Source: Channallabes apus (taxonomy: Eukaryota > Chordata > Actinopteri > Siluriformes > Clariidae). Taken from it: DNA of 64,000 bases. The translations under genes and the position numbers were made by a program. The notes beneath the pieces are model-generated. The model worked only from the letters and a program-made list of their open reading frames with translations. It did not search any database and was not told the origin of the DNA. The DNA lies in assembly GCA_030522415.1 (NCBI GenBank), contig CM060108.1, forward strand, positions 42,670,256 to 42,734,255. The letters are read 5' to 3'. Below, piece after piece: positions 1 through 11,719 of the stretch (position 1 is its first letter; every line of letters begins with the position of its first letter).

Positions 1-260
1 TCCACTTCGGCGGCAGGGATGCGAAGGCGGGCTCTACGCGGAAGTGAAGCTGCTCGTTCGCGCTCCTCTCGCGGAGATCAAAGGCGCCCCCCCTTTTTAA
101 AGTCTCTGGGGCACATCACATCGCCTCGCTCTTGTGCCACTGTCTCTCATAAAATCCACCGCGTCGCAAAGTTCAGCTTCCCAACAGTCAGACCCCGAGC
201 TACATTCCCGGCTGTGTTTTATAGCGCCGGGATCATTAGCGGCGATAGCTCATGGGCCGT
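1..260. promoter_or_regulatory. CpG-dense block with TCF/LEF-type site
   Basis: The first 260 bases have many CpGs, unlike the AT-rich DNA that follows. A strong TCF/LEF-type site, AGATCAAAGG, lies at 75-84. The minus strand is open from about 102 to 1, but without the cadherin exon 4 signature or a good acceptor. The block may be an enhancer, a small CpG island, or part of an unrecognised exon cut by the window edge. Confidence 0.35.
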
Positions 261-1051
261 TGCCTGATTCTGCGGCCCTGCTCCTTCACATACCTAAAAT
301 ACCTAAATATATATATATATATAATCAAGACATCGCCTACAATTGAAACACTTTAAGTTGTAGCGTATATATAATGTATATGCATTATATATATATGTAT
401 AAAATGTAGATTAAATAAACAATAATAAATGATTTATAAAACAAAAGACATTTTCTATAACCTTGAGGGGTTGGTTAAAGAAAATATAGGTGATATTCAT
501 TTAAATGCATCTTTAGATTTTAAGCATGTATAGGTTTAGGAAGCTATAAAAGTATAAAAGTGATTCATTTGTGTTCCGCCTGGTTATTACTAGAATATTC
601 ACTCATTTCGAAAGCCATGTGTTGCCAGAAAGAAGCATTTAAATGCAGCGATGAAGTACCAGCAGGAACTGAAAGAAAAAAGAGAAAAAAAAAGACAGAG
701 AGGGTTAGGAAATGAAAAAAGACCATAAGGAAAGGGGAATGGAAAGAGCAGGGAGAGAATCCAATCAAGAGAAAGGAGAAAAAAAAGTGGCGAGAGAGAA
801 AGATTCCGCTAGGGATGTTACAGTCGACTGTTCATAACCCAGACAATTTACACCATTTAAAGCTGTGGAAAAAAGAGAGAGAAAGGAAGAAAACGGATCC
901 TGTTCCCATGTGTCTCATGACACAGACACGATCTCGCCACGTTCTGTATCCTGAACACGTGCAAATGAGTTCATCACCTCATGATGTTAAAGAACATGTG
1001 CCAGGTTATATATAACCCAACTGTGTGCCCTGCTTCATACAGCCTGACGAT

Positions 1052-1073
1052 GACACACACACACACACACACA
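1052..1073. repeat. (AC)n microsatellite
   Basis: About 11 AC units in intron 3. Confidence 0.95.
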
Positions 1074-1816
1074 TGCTCTTATACTGTAGTTTTAACTGCA
1101 TGCAGGAAGCCACAACGACTTCCTCAGGATGATGCAAAGCCTAAATCAGGGCAAAAATATTTATAACAAAGTAACATCATGGACAAATCTGGTCAGTTGG
1201 TAAGGACTCTGTCTGAGAATGTGTGTGTGTGTGTGTTCAGAGATTCATTCAGGGAACGTCATCATTGTGCTTTACCCCACATAGTGAAGAAGCACAGTGA
1301 ATGGAAAAGGCTCCTGGAATTCTTTGGGGAATCTGAACATTGGGGATTAGATGTGGATAAGTAGACACTATGGGGGTTTTTAGAAAAAGATATAGAAACT
1401 ACAACATGTCAGATGTGGGTTAAGCTGCTCCTGAGCTGCGGCCACATATCTGACAGCTTTAATCTGTATCCGCATTCACTTTTCGGGAAAACCAGGAAAG
1501 TGCCGTAGAACATGACGATAGTGAAGGGGAACAGTGAAGGAAATCATTTTGCCTAGTAAAGTAACCAAACTGAATCCACATCCAACCAACCTAGGCTATA
1601 GGTGTCGCCGCATGATATAAAATTAAAAAAAATCGAGACTCTGTATCGATGTTGCCATAGTAACGAGGTTTATTCCTCAGAGAGAGGAGAGGGTCAGTAC
1701 AAATCAAACCACACGTATCCATTTCACGTTCAGTTCTACAATACCTACTACATCACAGTGCATCATGGGATTACAGTAATCCGCTCAATTTCTCCAGTAT
1801 GTATTGCTACAAAACA

Positions 1817-2130
1817 CCATCCATCCAGAATTCCATCCATCCATTCATCTAGGAACCTTTATAGTCCAACTAGGGACCATGGAGGTCAATGGTGACTGTT
1901 GTATGTATTCCTATTTTTATGACCGTGGTAGGACCTCTGGTCAACATTCACACACTCCGGGCAATTTGGGAATGACTATTAGCCTAATCTGCTTATTTTA
2001 GAACTATAAGAGGAAACCGGATTATCTGTTAGAGGAAACCTACCAAACAAACTCCATGCACACAGATGGGAATCGAACCTGGCCCCTGGAGGTGCAAGGC
2101 GACAGTGCTTACTACTGTCACCATGCCTCA
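1817..2130 (-). mobile_element. tRNA-derived SINE, family A, diverged
   Basis: Read on the minus strand it begins with a tRNA-like head (AAGCACTGTCGCCTTGCACC, then GGTTCGATTCCC as B box), continues with a GGTTTCCTC segment and the AGTGTGTGAATGTTGACC segment, and ends in a (GGAT)n-like tail. This is the DANA/mermaid-like teleost SINE type, seen many times in this window. Confidence 0.75.
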
Positions 2131-3640
2131 ACCATAAGAAATAGGGTGCTGTATAACAAATAAGGACAGTTTCGGCCAAACTTTCTTCATTTCCTGATCG
2201 ACATTGCGACATTGGTTCACCACTAGGGGAGCTGTAGAGCATCAGCAGGCACTAGAGATAGCACTGGAGACAACAAACGAAACCATTTGCACAAACATAC
2301 CAAGTAATGTGGGAAAAATGGTTCCCCAACAGGCTAAGTGCTGTATTAAAAAGTTTCGATTTGTATTTATTTTTTTTCTGGAATAGAACCGCTCATGGCT
2401 CTTAAAAAAAGATTGTTTAATCGTTGTCATACCATGGTTCACCATTAGAGGCACTGGTCATCATGACTGACCCGGTAACCTTGACAACATCCAACTCAAC
2501 ACGCTGAAACCTGTTTCCTTTCCTTTCTTTAAAGCTGATTTGAGCTTGTTCTCCTTCGTCAGTCCTCGAGTTGTTGCATATAAGTTTGTGTTCAGCCATG
2601 AATTGACACATTGAGATTTTAATCACAGTGCATCCATTCACTCAGAACACCTCTTTTCTCTGAGCCATTAAATCACAGGGTTTAAAAGGCGTAAAGATTT
2701 TCAGGCGCAATAACATGGAAAGCAAACAGATGGAAGCCAGCATTTTTTTTTAAAGGTTATATCAACAATCAACATCTCTTGTTCTTTATACAAATCTGTC
2801 ATTCCGATGCAGTCGCCAAACAACGGGAGTATAAGCAGCTGGCACGTCTTATTTTATACTGTTATTAGGCCTGTTAAAGTTTAGTGGCCATCACGTGCAG
2901 TCTTTCAGAAACGTAATTTCATTTATTTTCCATATCTGTAATTAGCGATCGTTGTGATTGTAACGCGCTGGCAAATGGGATTCGGGGAAATGGAATTACT
3001 GCTCAGGCACAATAAACCATATGGCACAATAGTGCACAGAGATGACCTGATGGTTTTATCCGGCTTCATTATACACTGAAATAGGTGCTCGTATGCATGC
3101 CAGCCATCGGCCAGGGAGGGACCCGAAATTCATCTTTCGGATTAAGAATTACCTAATTCCCTCCCACGAAGAAAAACAACCTCGAAAGCTAATTTACATT
3201 CATAGGAAAAAGAAATCCATACGGGTTCCTGCTCTCTCTCTCCAGGGGTTCTTCTCAGAATCTGAAAACCCTGTCTATAAGAATCAAAGAATGTTTAGAA
3301 GTGTAAGAGTTAGCGTTTTGTTCAAAAGGAAAAAAAAAAAATCTCCCACATGAATATCTCCCACATGAGGATATAGCATACGATTGCTTAGCATGAAGAA
3401 AAACAAGTTATCAGACTAACTCTTAAGACAAAGTGTTCCCCAAAGGTTCTCCGGGAGTATGCTTCTTGCTTTCTAAATGAGGTCTGCTTAGATTTCTAGC
3501 TTCTGCCAAAATGCTCGGCAAGCTTGTCAAGTCACTGCTAAAACCTCAAATATTTATCAGTCATGCAATCGGGAAACTGGAGACAACGCCTGGACAGTTG
3601 ACTGACTTTTCCAGCAGGATGGTCAGAAAAGCAGATCATG
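2131..3640. other. no gene seen
   Basis: AT-rich unique intron 3 sequence. No exon signature and no recognised repeat. Confidence 0.6.
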
Positions 3641-3816
3641 TGGCAGTAGTCCATTAAGGCATCGGACTACTGTTTGGAAAGTCCCAGGTTCAAACCCAGA
3701 ACCACCAGTGTTAGGCTCCTGAGCAAAGCCTTGAACTGTCAGGTGCTCAGATGTAAAATGAGATGAAACGTAAGTCGCTCTGCATAAGTGCGTCTGCCAA
3801 ATGCTGTAAATGTAAA
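3641..3816 (+). mobile_element. tRNA-derived SINE, family B, diverged
   Basis: The head is degraded (CATTAAGGCATCGGACTA, then CCCAGGTTCAAACCC). The tail is the common teleost GTCGCTCTG...GTCTGCCAAATGCTGTAAATG. It corresponds to the better-preserved copy at 18786. Confidence 0.75.
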
Positions 3817-5073
3817 TAAAGAAATATCTATTTTTAGACAAACTGTACATCGGTGTATTTCTTTGCATATTTTATTCTACTTTTTCCATTCAAGCAGGAC
3901 TCATTTGCTCGCCCACATCCTCTGGCTCGAAGCTCATCTCCGCGCAAAACAGACACAAACGAGAAAGCACATATAGTACAGGATGTGTTGTTATTGAATT
4001 AGACCGTTGAGAGAGTTACAGCAATGCACATGTTAAACATTTCACACCGGACTGCTTTCTCAACAATACACAATTAGCTGGATTTGTGCAAATACTTCAG
4101 CTCAAAAGTGGATCTGCTCCTACTCTTTGTGTCTTAACTTCAGATCCTGAAGCTATAAGTGTTACTATTTCAGAGCTATTGTTTGTTAAACCGATTTGTT
4201 GAATGTGAGACTAATGATGCTATTGATAGACGTTATTGCATCCTGAAGCAAGATAAATCTTCAGTGGAGTAATTTTGAGGAATAGTCATAACCTACTGGA
4301 GAATCCGTTTTGAAACTTGTAAAGTGAATTTCACACGCTTTTAGTAGCAACAGTTATGCGAGTGTTATTTCGCAATGAAACCTTAATCAATTTAAACCTA
4401 TTAGTGTTAAGATGGGTAGGTTAGTAGGGGTCCGCTAACAGCCAAGTTATGCATCTTCGTTCCTTAGTTGGGATTTAAATTTTAAATCGATGAACATTGA
4501 GGGTGTCATCGTGAATAACAACCTGTTTTCCTACTGAAATTCTTTTTTTTTTTTTTTTTAATTGCCCTATAATTCCCCAAACTTTAGCGTGTTTAAAAAG
4601 TTATTTTTTCTTTTTCACAAATGTTTCTGGGATCAGTGTTCTGATCGGCTAGAAAAACGCACTTCCGCAAAGGGGTGTTCAGGGGCAGGACGTTTTAAAG
4701 GTGTCAGGCCAGAATTCAAATAGATTTCAGCTGGAAAGTTACAATTTTGGTGACCTTTATAACTTATATTATTATTATTATTTTAATAGAAGTATAAGGT
4801 ATGTGGTGGTTTAAGGCTTGTTTGCAGGTTTGCTCGTTTTATTGTTAACGAAATAAGAACAATTTGTTGTTGTTCAGCTGACATGATTGGATTTGAAAAG
4901 GTGTGAATGTGAGTGGCATCACCGTGCCTGTTTACCATAATGACAGGTTACAGGCCAGTGAGAAACACAGATGTAAGACACGATGACAAAGATTGGATCT
5001 GAGTAAGAAATTAGCACTGATCGATAACACTTGGACCATGAAGCAAATAAAAAAATAAATAAATAAAAAATAC
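3817..5073. other. no gene seen
   Basis: AT-rich intron 3 sequence directly after exon 3 in gene order, with a T14 run near 4546. No exon or recognised repeat. Confidence 0.6.
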
Positions 5074-5309
5074 CTGAGACTCGTGGCCCATTGACGGCCG
5101 GAGCCAGATCTCGGCCTGCCACTGCTCCTGCGTGGAATCATCTCGCGCTATGACGAGTAGCGGGGAAGAAGTGAACAAGGATGAGGGGGATAAAGATGGC
5201 CGGAGCGTCCAGAGAGACAACACCTCTCCGGTGATCTCGATCCGGAAATCTGTCGGCTGGCTGCACTCGAAGTGCACTTGCCCCGCTCGTCCGCAGTCCT
5301 GGAACCTCA
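5074..5309 (-). CDS. classical cadherin exon 3: rest of prodomain
   Basis: This exon of 236 nt encodes two bases of a split codon and then 78 codons. The acceptor is CCCTGCAG at 5310-5317 and the donor is CAG|GTATTT at 5074, a weaker but valid site. The product continues the cadherin prodomain: VRFQDC carries the second conserved prodomain cysteine, CSQPTDFRI corresponds to the SEPADFKV strand of N-cadherin, and LLVIARDDSTQEQWQAE corresponds to its hydrophobic strand followed by TQEKWQ. Exon 3 of human CDH1/CDH2 is 224 nt, so this one is four codons longer. The extra residues lie in a serine-rich loop (SLSPSSLFTSS). FECSQP adds a third cysteine that I do not recall in N-cadherin. The exon ends in phase 0, as expected. 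The reading frame stays open on both sides, but those flanks are intron. The next exon, with the furin site and the DWVIPPI strand, is not in the window. Exons 1-3 together give 132 residues. Confidence 0.94.
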
Positions 5310-5870
5310 CTGCAGGGAAAAAGAAAAGAACACAAAGAGAAAGAGACAGAGTGAGTGAATGTGAGAGATTCCCCACAGGATACTGCGCGAAGCTATACTG
5401 TATGTGTGTGTAAATGTGTATGTGTGTGTGTGCTTCTGTCTGCCTGACTTTGAGAACATGAATGCATATTTTAGACAAGATTTGTTGGAGAAAAGAAGGG
5501 GAAGAAAAAAAAAAAGAGCTGAAAGTGTGATGCTCATACATTATGGGTGGTGTTCAGCGGCCCCACCGGCTTTTCTGCGAAAAAGCTACGGCATGAAAGC
5601 ATGGGGAAAGGATGAACGGGTGGAAGTGGGAGAAACGCAGGCCTAAAGGATGCGGACAGAATCACAACGATGAATTCATGAGCGCCGGAGCTCTCTGACG
5701 CCTCACCGTCCTCGCTTCTGCGTTCTGCTGGAGGAGGAAGGGACCTCCTCGGGGACATCAGGGGTCATTGGAGGCACAATGATCCTTCATCATTGATTAT
5801 TTTCCTATAACAGCATGCCGTGTACGTTTTATTCCTAATGCATTCATTTTCTCCATCTCCCTTTCTCTGG

Positions 5871-5900
5871 TCTCTCTCTCTCTCTCACACACACACACAC
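5871..5900. repeat. (TC)n-(CA)n compound microsatellite
   Basis: About 8 TC units followed by about 7 CA units, about 560 bp from exon 3. Confidence 0.93.
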
Positions 5901-6019
5901 TTTCTGAAGCAGAACGATGACATGGTGCCCTGACAGGAGCTCTCTTCTTGGGCATGAAACGAGACCCCTTGGGCAAACACTTACTTTCTAAACCAACTAG
6001 CCACATGGCATACACAATA

Positions 6020-6215
6020 TATCAGCCTAATCTGGTCCGGCCCTCCTCCTGCGCTCAGTGATGCTAATGATCTCTGCCACATAATTAGAGCGTAGAGTTA
6101 TTAATAAAAGCGGGCATTTACACACGAAAGGCCTCGTTCTGAGCTGCAAATTGGATGAAAAACCTGCAAAGATTTCGGTCCCGGTCCCGGCCGTCAATGC
6201 GGAGCTTATAATTAA
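6020..6215. promoter_or_regulatory. candidate intronic enhancer
   Basis: Repeat-free DNA about 0.7 kb upstream (in gene order) of exon 3. It holds several homeodomain cores close together: GCTAATGATC, ATAATTAGAG and AGTTATTAATAA, with CpGs between. Conservation cannot be tested here. Confidence 0.35.
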
Positions 6216-8109
6216 AACTGAATATTTAAAAAAAAAAAGCCTTGGAGGGGAAAAAAATTATCATAAAGCGGAGGAAACAAGAAGGAGAGATGGTCGGATG
6301 TTGCGTGTTAAATTTTTTTTGCAGACTCCGGACAAGCTGACAGCACTTAAGCCACACGGACGCACGAGGCAGTCGAGCGTTTCGGAGAGCAGCTCTCTCT
6401 ATCTATCTCGTTCTCACCGTCCCTGTCTTCTTTCATTCAGTTTGTAACACGTCCAGAGGGAATAAAAGAGCAGGAAGGAGGAGATGAGAAGGGGGGGAGT
6501 GAGGGAGAAAAAAAGAAGAAAGCCACAATCGGTGTAAACAAATGCATTGGACACCCACCCCGGCTCGGCTTCCACCTTCGGAGAGGACACTGAAATAGGG
6601 AAGGCCTTCGAGAACTGTGAGATGAGAGCAAATGAAATTTCAGCCGCGATTATCACCCTGACACATACATGAGAGAGAGGGAGCGAGAGACGAGAGAGAG
6701 CGAGAAACCTGAAAAAAGACACCGCACCCATTATTTACACTACACAAAGGTACAGCGCTGTCTGTTGCACCGAATACATCTGAAAAAATAAAAAATAAAT
6801 TGCAGTTTTTCTCTACACACACACGGCGTTCTTTCTCTCACTAAACCGTTCCCAATCATCAAAAAAAACAACAACCTCAGTGTCTCCTCCAGCAATTTTG
6901 TACTTCAATCTGTCAGAAAGGAGCTGACTTTTCCCTTTACTTGGCTCACCTGTCAGTCAGAAACCAAATCTAGACTTCATGGCCTCAACAACATGACGTT
7001 TTCTAGAAGGGAACGGCATTAAATTTGCTACAAAATAGCACATTCTCTGTGAACCGATTATCTTTTAGCCCTATTCAGAGCGGATTAGTTTTACACGGCG
7101 AGCGGGAGTAATGTGATTATTACCGGGATATAAGCATGAGCTCGTTTCCGTCTGGACGAATGTGGGGCGTCTGTGATGATTGCGTCATGGTGCCGGAGCA
7201 GGGCTTTGGTAATATATTGTTTATGAAAGGTAGAATTGTGATAGTCGTTCAAGTCAAACTGGGACTTGCGGCTCTGCGACCACTGAAGTCGATATCGTGA
7301 ACAATCACTGAGTGGATTATGCTCCATTCTTTAAAACTGCTGGATATCTTGTGGATAACTTGTGGAAGAGACGTACCCATCTGTAAGAACTGTACACACA
7401 ATCATTCACCAACACCACTTACATTACAGGAGCTCGGCTGGGAGTTGTCGCCACATCCCTTATAGAGTCCGTCCTCGCTAAAGCCATTTCTACATGGTAA
7501 AGGAGTTCCTGGAGTATTGCGCGAATGTTCTACCTTGATGGTGTCCAAGCACTAGTGAAACACTGGGATATGTGCTTAAGTGTAGCAGGGGAAATAAAGG
7601 GAGTTTTTATAACACACTCATAACTGTGTTCTGTTATCCTGTACATGCCACCAAAAAATCCGGTTTGATTTAAACACCACTTGCAGTTTAATGAAATGAC
7701 TGTGGAAGAACATTGACTGCATGACACTGGGATAATCTTGATGATGCCAATGCGACGTTGCGAATCCGACTCCAAAACAATATTTATTCCAGGATTTATG
7801 TTTTTCTATACTAAAACTAAAATGTAGCCTAAATGAATCTGCGTGCAATTAAAGTGTCACATGATCTCAATCTAAACATTATATACAGCATAATTCGTTG
7901 TCTAAATGCACTTAGGAGGTTTTCCTGTCATTTCTGAATAAATAAATAAACAAACAAATGCACACCTTGACTCCATAACCCGCAGCTCGACTCCATGAAG
8001 AACAAGAACAGCTGTTTAACCGAACGCCGTTTAATCGGGAGTTTAATGACACTTGAAGGCTCGGCAGTGCCACAGCAGTTTATCAGAACGGGACACGTCC
8101 TCCACTCGG

Positions 8110-8350
8110 GTCGGACTGATTTTCCTGGACGGCTGGCTGGCTTTACGAGGGCTGTTTATTATTCCGCACGTCCCGTCTGTAATTGCTACAAAATCTCGCC
8201 TCATTTTTTTAAAGCCCTCCGCTTATTAGGTCCTGCGAAGATCCCGAACATCGCTCGTGGGGCCTCGCTTAAGCCTCAGTTCCTTACGCATATATCGGGT
8301 AACATTTCACGCCTGTACTTGTGTCTGCAAGAGAGCAAAACGTATAGAAA
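8110..8350. promoter_or_regulatory. candidate intronic enhancer
   Basis: Repeat-free, CpG-bearing segment with CTGTTTATTATTCCGCACG and CTGTAATTGC. Its composition differs from the AT-rich flanks. Function is inferred from composition only. Confidence 0.28.
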
Positions 8351-8848
8351 CGCTGCGCATCACATGTGAACACCAGTGATGGATAAAAAAAGAAAGAGCG
8401 GCTTCAGAGCGGCACTGTTCTCCGAGAGCCGGACATAAAAAAAAAAAAGAAAGAAAGAAAAAACCAATATTCTGAGCACACTAATTAATTTTATCACCAG
8501 CCTTGTCTGATTCTCCTCGCTTCCAGTGAGCTCGCACTAACTCCTCCGCATTCGGTTGCCTTGACGATAGACACGCACAGACGCTACGGATCCACCGGCT
8601 AGGTGACTGCCAGCTGAAAGGCAGACATTTTTCTGTCTGGGTCTTTGACAAGATTAGTCAAACCCCTGAGCTTGGGAGAGGATTTGGTGATGGTGTACGT
8701 CACGGAGAATATTTGATCATAATAAATGGATTTTATTACCACAGTTTTTTTCATCATGTGTTCGTCATGTGTTTGTGTGTGTGTATTATAAAAACAGAAA
8801 AATCCTGTAATACAGTCTGGCAGATTCTTTCCTGTACAGTACATTGTG

Positions 8849-9061
8849 TATGTGTGTGTGTGTGTGTGTGTGTGCGTGCTCAGGCTCTTGGCCTGGCTGA
8901 GATTTGGCACCTCTCCTCTACCGGGAGGCCTCTTCAGCTTGAAGGCGCCACAGCAGAAATCCCCCACCGACAGTGCAAATTCCAACAGTAATGAAACGGC
9001 GTTTGTGTGTGGTCGTAGCATGGGCCTCCTCCTTTTTACACACACACACACACACACACAC
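8849..9061. repeat. (TG)n and (CA)n pair
   Basis: (TG)n at 8850-8874 and (CA)n at 9038-9061 are complementary across about 160 nt. Confidence 0.94.
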
Positions 9062-9650
9062 CTTAACCTGTTGGCTAATGCAGTTCTTCCTCTAACATTG
9101 CGTGTTTATAATTCCAGGTAGCTGTATAATGTTATTTTTGTCCACATCGTGTAATGAACACAACGCTGATTCGGGTTTAATCCAGGTTTGACAGGAGTTG
9201 GAAAATAAATAGCATCTCCTCCCATCCGGCAAACACTACACCGGCTACGCTCTCCGCTCCGGAGCACACCCTCGTGCGGACACAGCAGATACTCCGTCAT
9301 GGCCGATGGAGATAAAGTTCTCTATAGAGTTTCGGACAGAAGCGCCAATGCGAGAAGAGAAAAAAGAGGGGAAAAAAAGGCCCGAGTCAGCAGAGGAGTG
9401 GGCCGTGTGCTAATGTCCTGCACCCTGGCCTGCATTAGCGTTAACTGAAAGAGCCTTTTCAGAACGCATACGCATGCATGAACACACACACAGTCCCTCC
9501 ATGAACAAACAACAGCTCCTGTATACAAAAGCTTCGGCTCACGCATTGTCTCTCTCGCGTCACGTGACATACCGGATAAACCCCCTGACAGGAAAGATGG
9601 ATAAAGAGAAGCAAATGAAGAGCGATAAATATGTCCGAGGACTAATCAGT

Positions 9651-9678
9651 GGGGGTGGGGGTGGGGGGTCAGGGGGGT
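9651..9678 (+). other. G-quadruplex motif
   Basis: Runs of 5, 5, 6 and 6 G are separated by T, T and TCA. This fits the four-stranded G-quadruplex rule. It lies on the strand that is template for the cadherin gene. Confidence 0.8.
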
Positions 9679-10029
9679 AGTTGGTGCTGGTCCAGAAATA
9701 TAATCAGTGACCACATTGAAAGCATGTCTCGAAGTTGATTTCTTTCATACCAGACAATATGACACGTTATAATTTTTATGTGCTTACGGTCGCAATATCT
9801 CAATAAATCCCTAGGTTATGTGGAGTTCTTTTATTACAGAAATGACACGATATCAGGGCAGGTGCATTCGCATGCATATCAAAATTGAAGCACGGACCGA
9901 GCTACTGTCAAAAAAATCAACAATAAAAAAGCGAATTAAACCTCTTTCTCTGTATCTCTCTGTCTCTTTCTGTCTTTCTCTCTCTGAGGAAGCCAGCACT
10001 GGACACCTGATGAGCCGAAATCTGCTCTG

Positions 10030-10330
10030 ATTGACGTGTTTTAATGGCCGGGATTTAAATCATCACCATTATGCCCGCTCCCGACGCTGTTCTACACAAA
10101 TGCCAGTCATCCGGCTGAGGAAAAGCAAAGCGACAGGCGTGTAACGCCCCAGATTGGAGGCTCATCAGGAGGCCGAGTGGAGGAGGGGGCAGGGATAAAG
10201 AGGACATGCCCAGGATGCACTGCTGCCTGGGTGATGCATTATTCAACAGCACAGATAACCAAATCCAGCTTGTGCAGCGATTTGGCGGGGAAGTCACCCT
10301 TTCTGCCCTAGAGAGGAGCTGGTGGGTGTC
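10030..10330. promoter_or_regulatory. candidate intronic enhancer
   Basis: Dense non-repetitive segment with TTTTAATGGCCGGGATTTAA, CATCACCATTATGCC and GGTGATGCATTATTCAACAG. The mixture of homeodomain-type cores and CpG-containing words is typical of conserved developmental elements. Confidence 0.35.
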
Positions 10331-10939
10331 TCAGAACACATGCTACGATGACGACAGATGCCTCCGATAGGGCCACATACACTGCTGAGCTTCAGGGTTT
10401 AGGAGGGGGGAAAAATAGCTGATAAGGTGGATATTCAACAACTAATCCTCTGCGACTTTGAGGACATTTACATTGGTCGTGAGGGAAATAAATGAACGGA
10501 GGCTACCGAGGCTACGACGATGTGCCTATACTGTAGCTATAAAGGGAGCGGTGCCTGGAAATATTGTAACACCGAGACCGCACTAACATTAAGTGATTTT
10601 ATTCTGATCTCATGTTTCCTACCTCTTTTAATAACCAAATTTGTTCACCTGTCCGTCTGCTCTCGCGCATTCTCTCCTGCTAAAAACATTACAGGCTTCT
10701 ATTTGGTGTTCATAATGGTTCTTAAAGGTGTTCAGCACTTTCCATTTGGATTCCAGATGGTTTCAGAGATGAGCTGTAACTGGTTTTAGATGGCAGATTA
10801 ATGCAATTTAAACGTGTCCAACAGGAATATGGTGTTCTCAATCGAGCTGAAAGGTAGAGCTTTCATAAACTCCTGAGATTCTTGCAAACCACATCTACTA
10901 TACCGTTTTTCTTTCATATTAATATTTAAATTTATATTT

Positions 10940-11110
10940 AAGCTTTATCTGGGTCAGAGTTTCCTATCCAGGGAACACTAGGGGCAAGGCAGGAATACAT
11001 GCATGGATGGCTGCCAGTCCATTGTAGGGGATCTTCTGTGATAACATGTACACCTGGGGAGCAATTTAGCATCCCAAGTTCATTTAGTGGCAGGCTTTTG
11101 AAAGCTTGTG
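10940..11110 (-). mobile_element. family A SINE, very old fragment
   Basis: Weakly recognisable family A 3' half on the minus strand (CTATCCAGGGAACAC, GCCAGTCCATTGTAGGGG, GGGGAGCAATTTAGC). A second, similar 5'-end remnant appears at about 11600-11700, so an original element may have been split by the repeat between them. Confidence 0.5.
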
Positions 11111-11199
11111 GAGTTATGAGGCAGTAATCGTTCCTCTGCAAAGACAGTTTCCCAAAATCAGAATTTCAATGAAAATGCAAAAGTTGCGAGCACAGGTAG

Positions 11200-11595
11200 G
11201 AGGTAACGGAGTACTTACATGCATGTTTCACATATCTGAACATATCTGAGTAGTTTTATTAGAGGACACATTTTACTTTTACTTGGTCACATCAGTAAAA
11301 GTAAAATGTGCAAATGGCACATGGCGGTACTTTTACTTCAATACATTTCTGCATGGCATTGAGTTACCTAACCACATTGATGTGTAATATTTCAATCTGG
11401 AATTATATCTAAGTGCATAACTCACCTTTCAACACTTTCGATACTAAGTAAATTTTAAGGTGTTTACTTTTGTACTTTTACTCAAGTACACTTGTAAATG
11501 GGCCACTTCTACTTCTACTTTAGTAATATTTGCCCTAGGGAATCTCTACTTAGGGAATCTACTTAAGTACAGAATTTGTCTACTTTGCCCACTTG
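11200..11595. repeat. DNA-transposon-like repeat with ACTTTTACTT motifs
   Basis: The segment starts GTAACGGAGTACTT and is full of TTTACTTTTACT and CTTTTACTCAAGTAC motifs ending near TCTACTTTGCCCAC. It resembles a widespread teleost non-autonomous DNA repeat. It contains a perfect 17-bp inverted repeat (11267-11283 with 11294-11310). The class assignment is from memory of similar repeats and is uncertain. Confidence 0.5.
11267..11310. repeat. perfect 17-bp inverted repeat
   Basis: CACATTTTACTTTTACT (11267-11283) and its reverse complement (11294-11310) are separated by 10 nt. Confidence 0.97.
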
Positions 11596-11719
11596 TTTTT
11601 GTAAGGCAGTAACACTTTCGAAATCAGAACCCCCGGAGTCATGAGGTGGTAAAACTGTACACCCTCACCTCCTGATGCCCACTGCTCCACCATAGTGAAT
11701 GTAATTCTAATATATAAAA

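Larger units (their letters stand above)
1..5073 (-). other. cadherin intron 3, partial
   Basis: This is the sequence after the exon 3 donor (5073). I searched the minus strand for the expected exon 4 signature (RxKR-DWVIPP) and found none, so intron 3 should continue past position 1. It holds a CpG-dense block (1-260), two SINE copies and otherwise AT-rich unique DNA. Confidence 0.75.

Noticed and set aside
1..102. Possible cadherin exon 4 on the minus strand
   Set aside because: The frame is open and CpG-rich, but there is no RxKR-DWVIPP signature and no pyrimidine-rich acceptor.
5011..5541. The whole 176-codon frame containing exon 3
   Set aside because: Only 5074-5309 matches the cadherin prodomain and is bounded by splice sites; the rest is intron.
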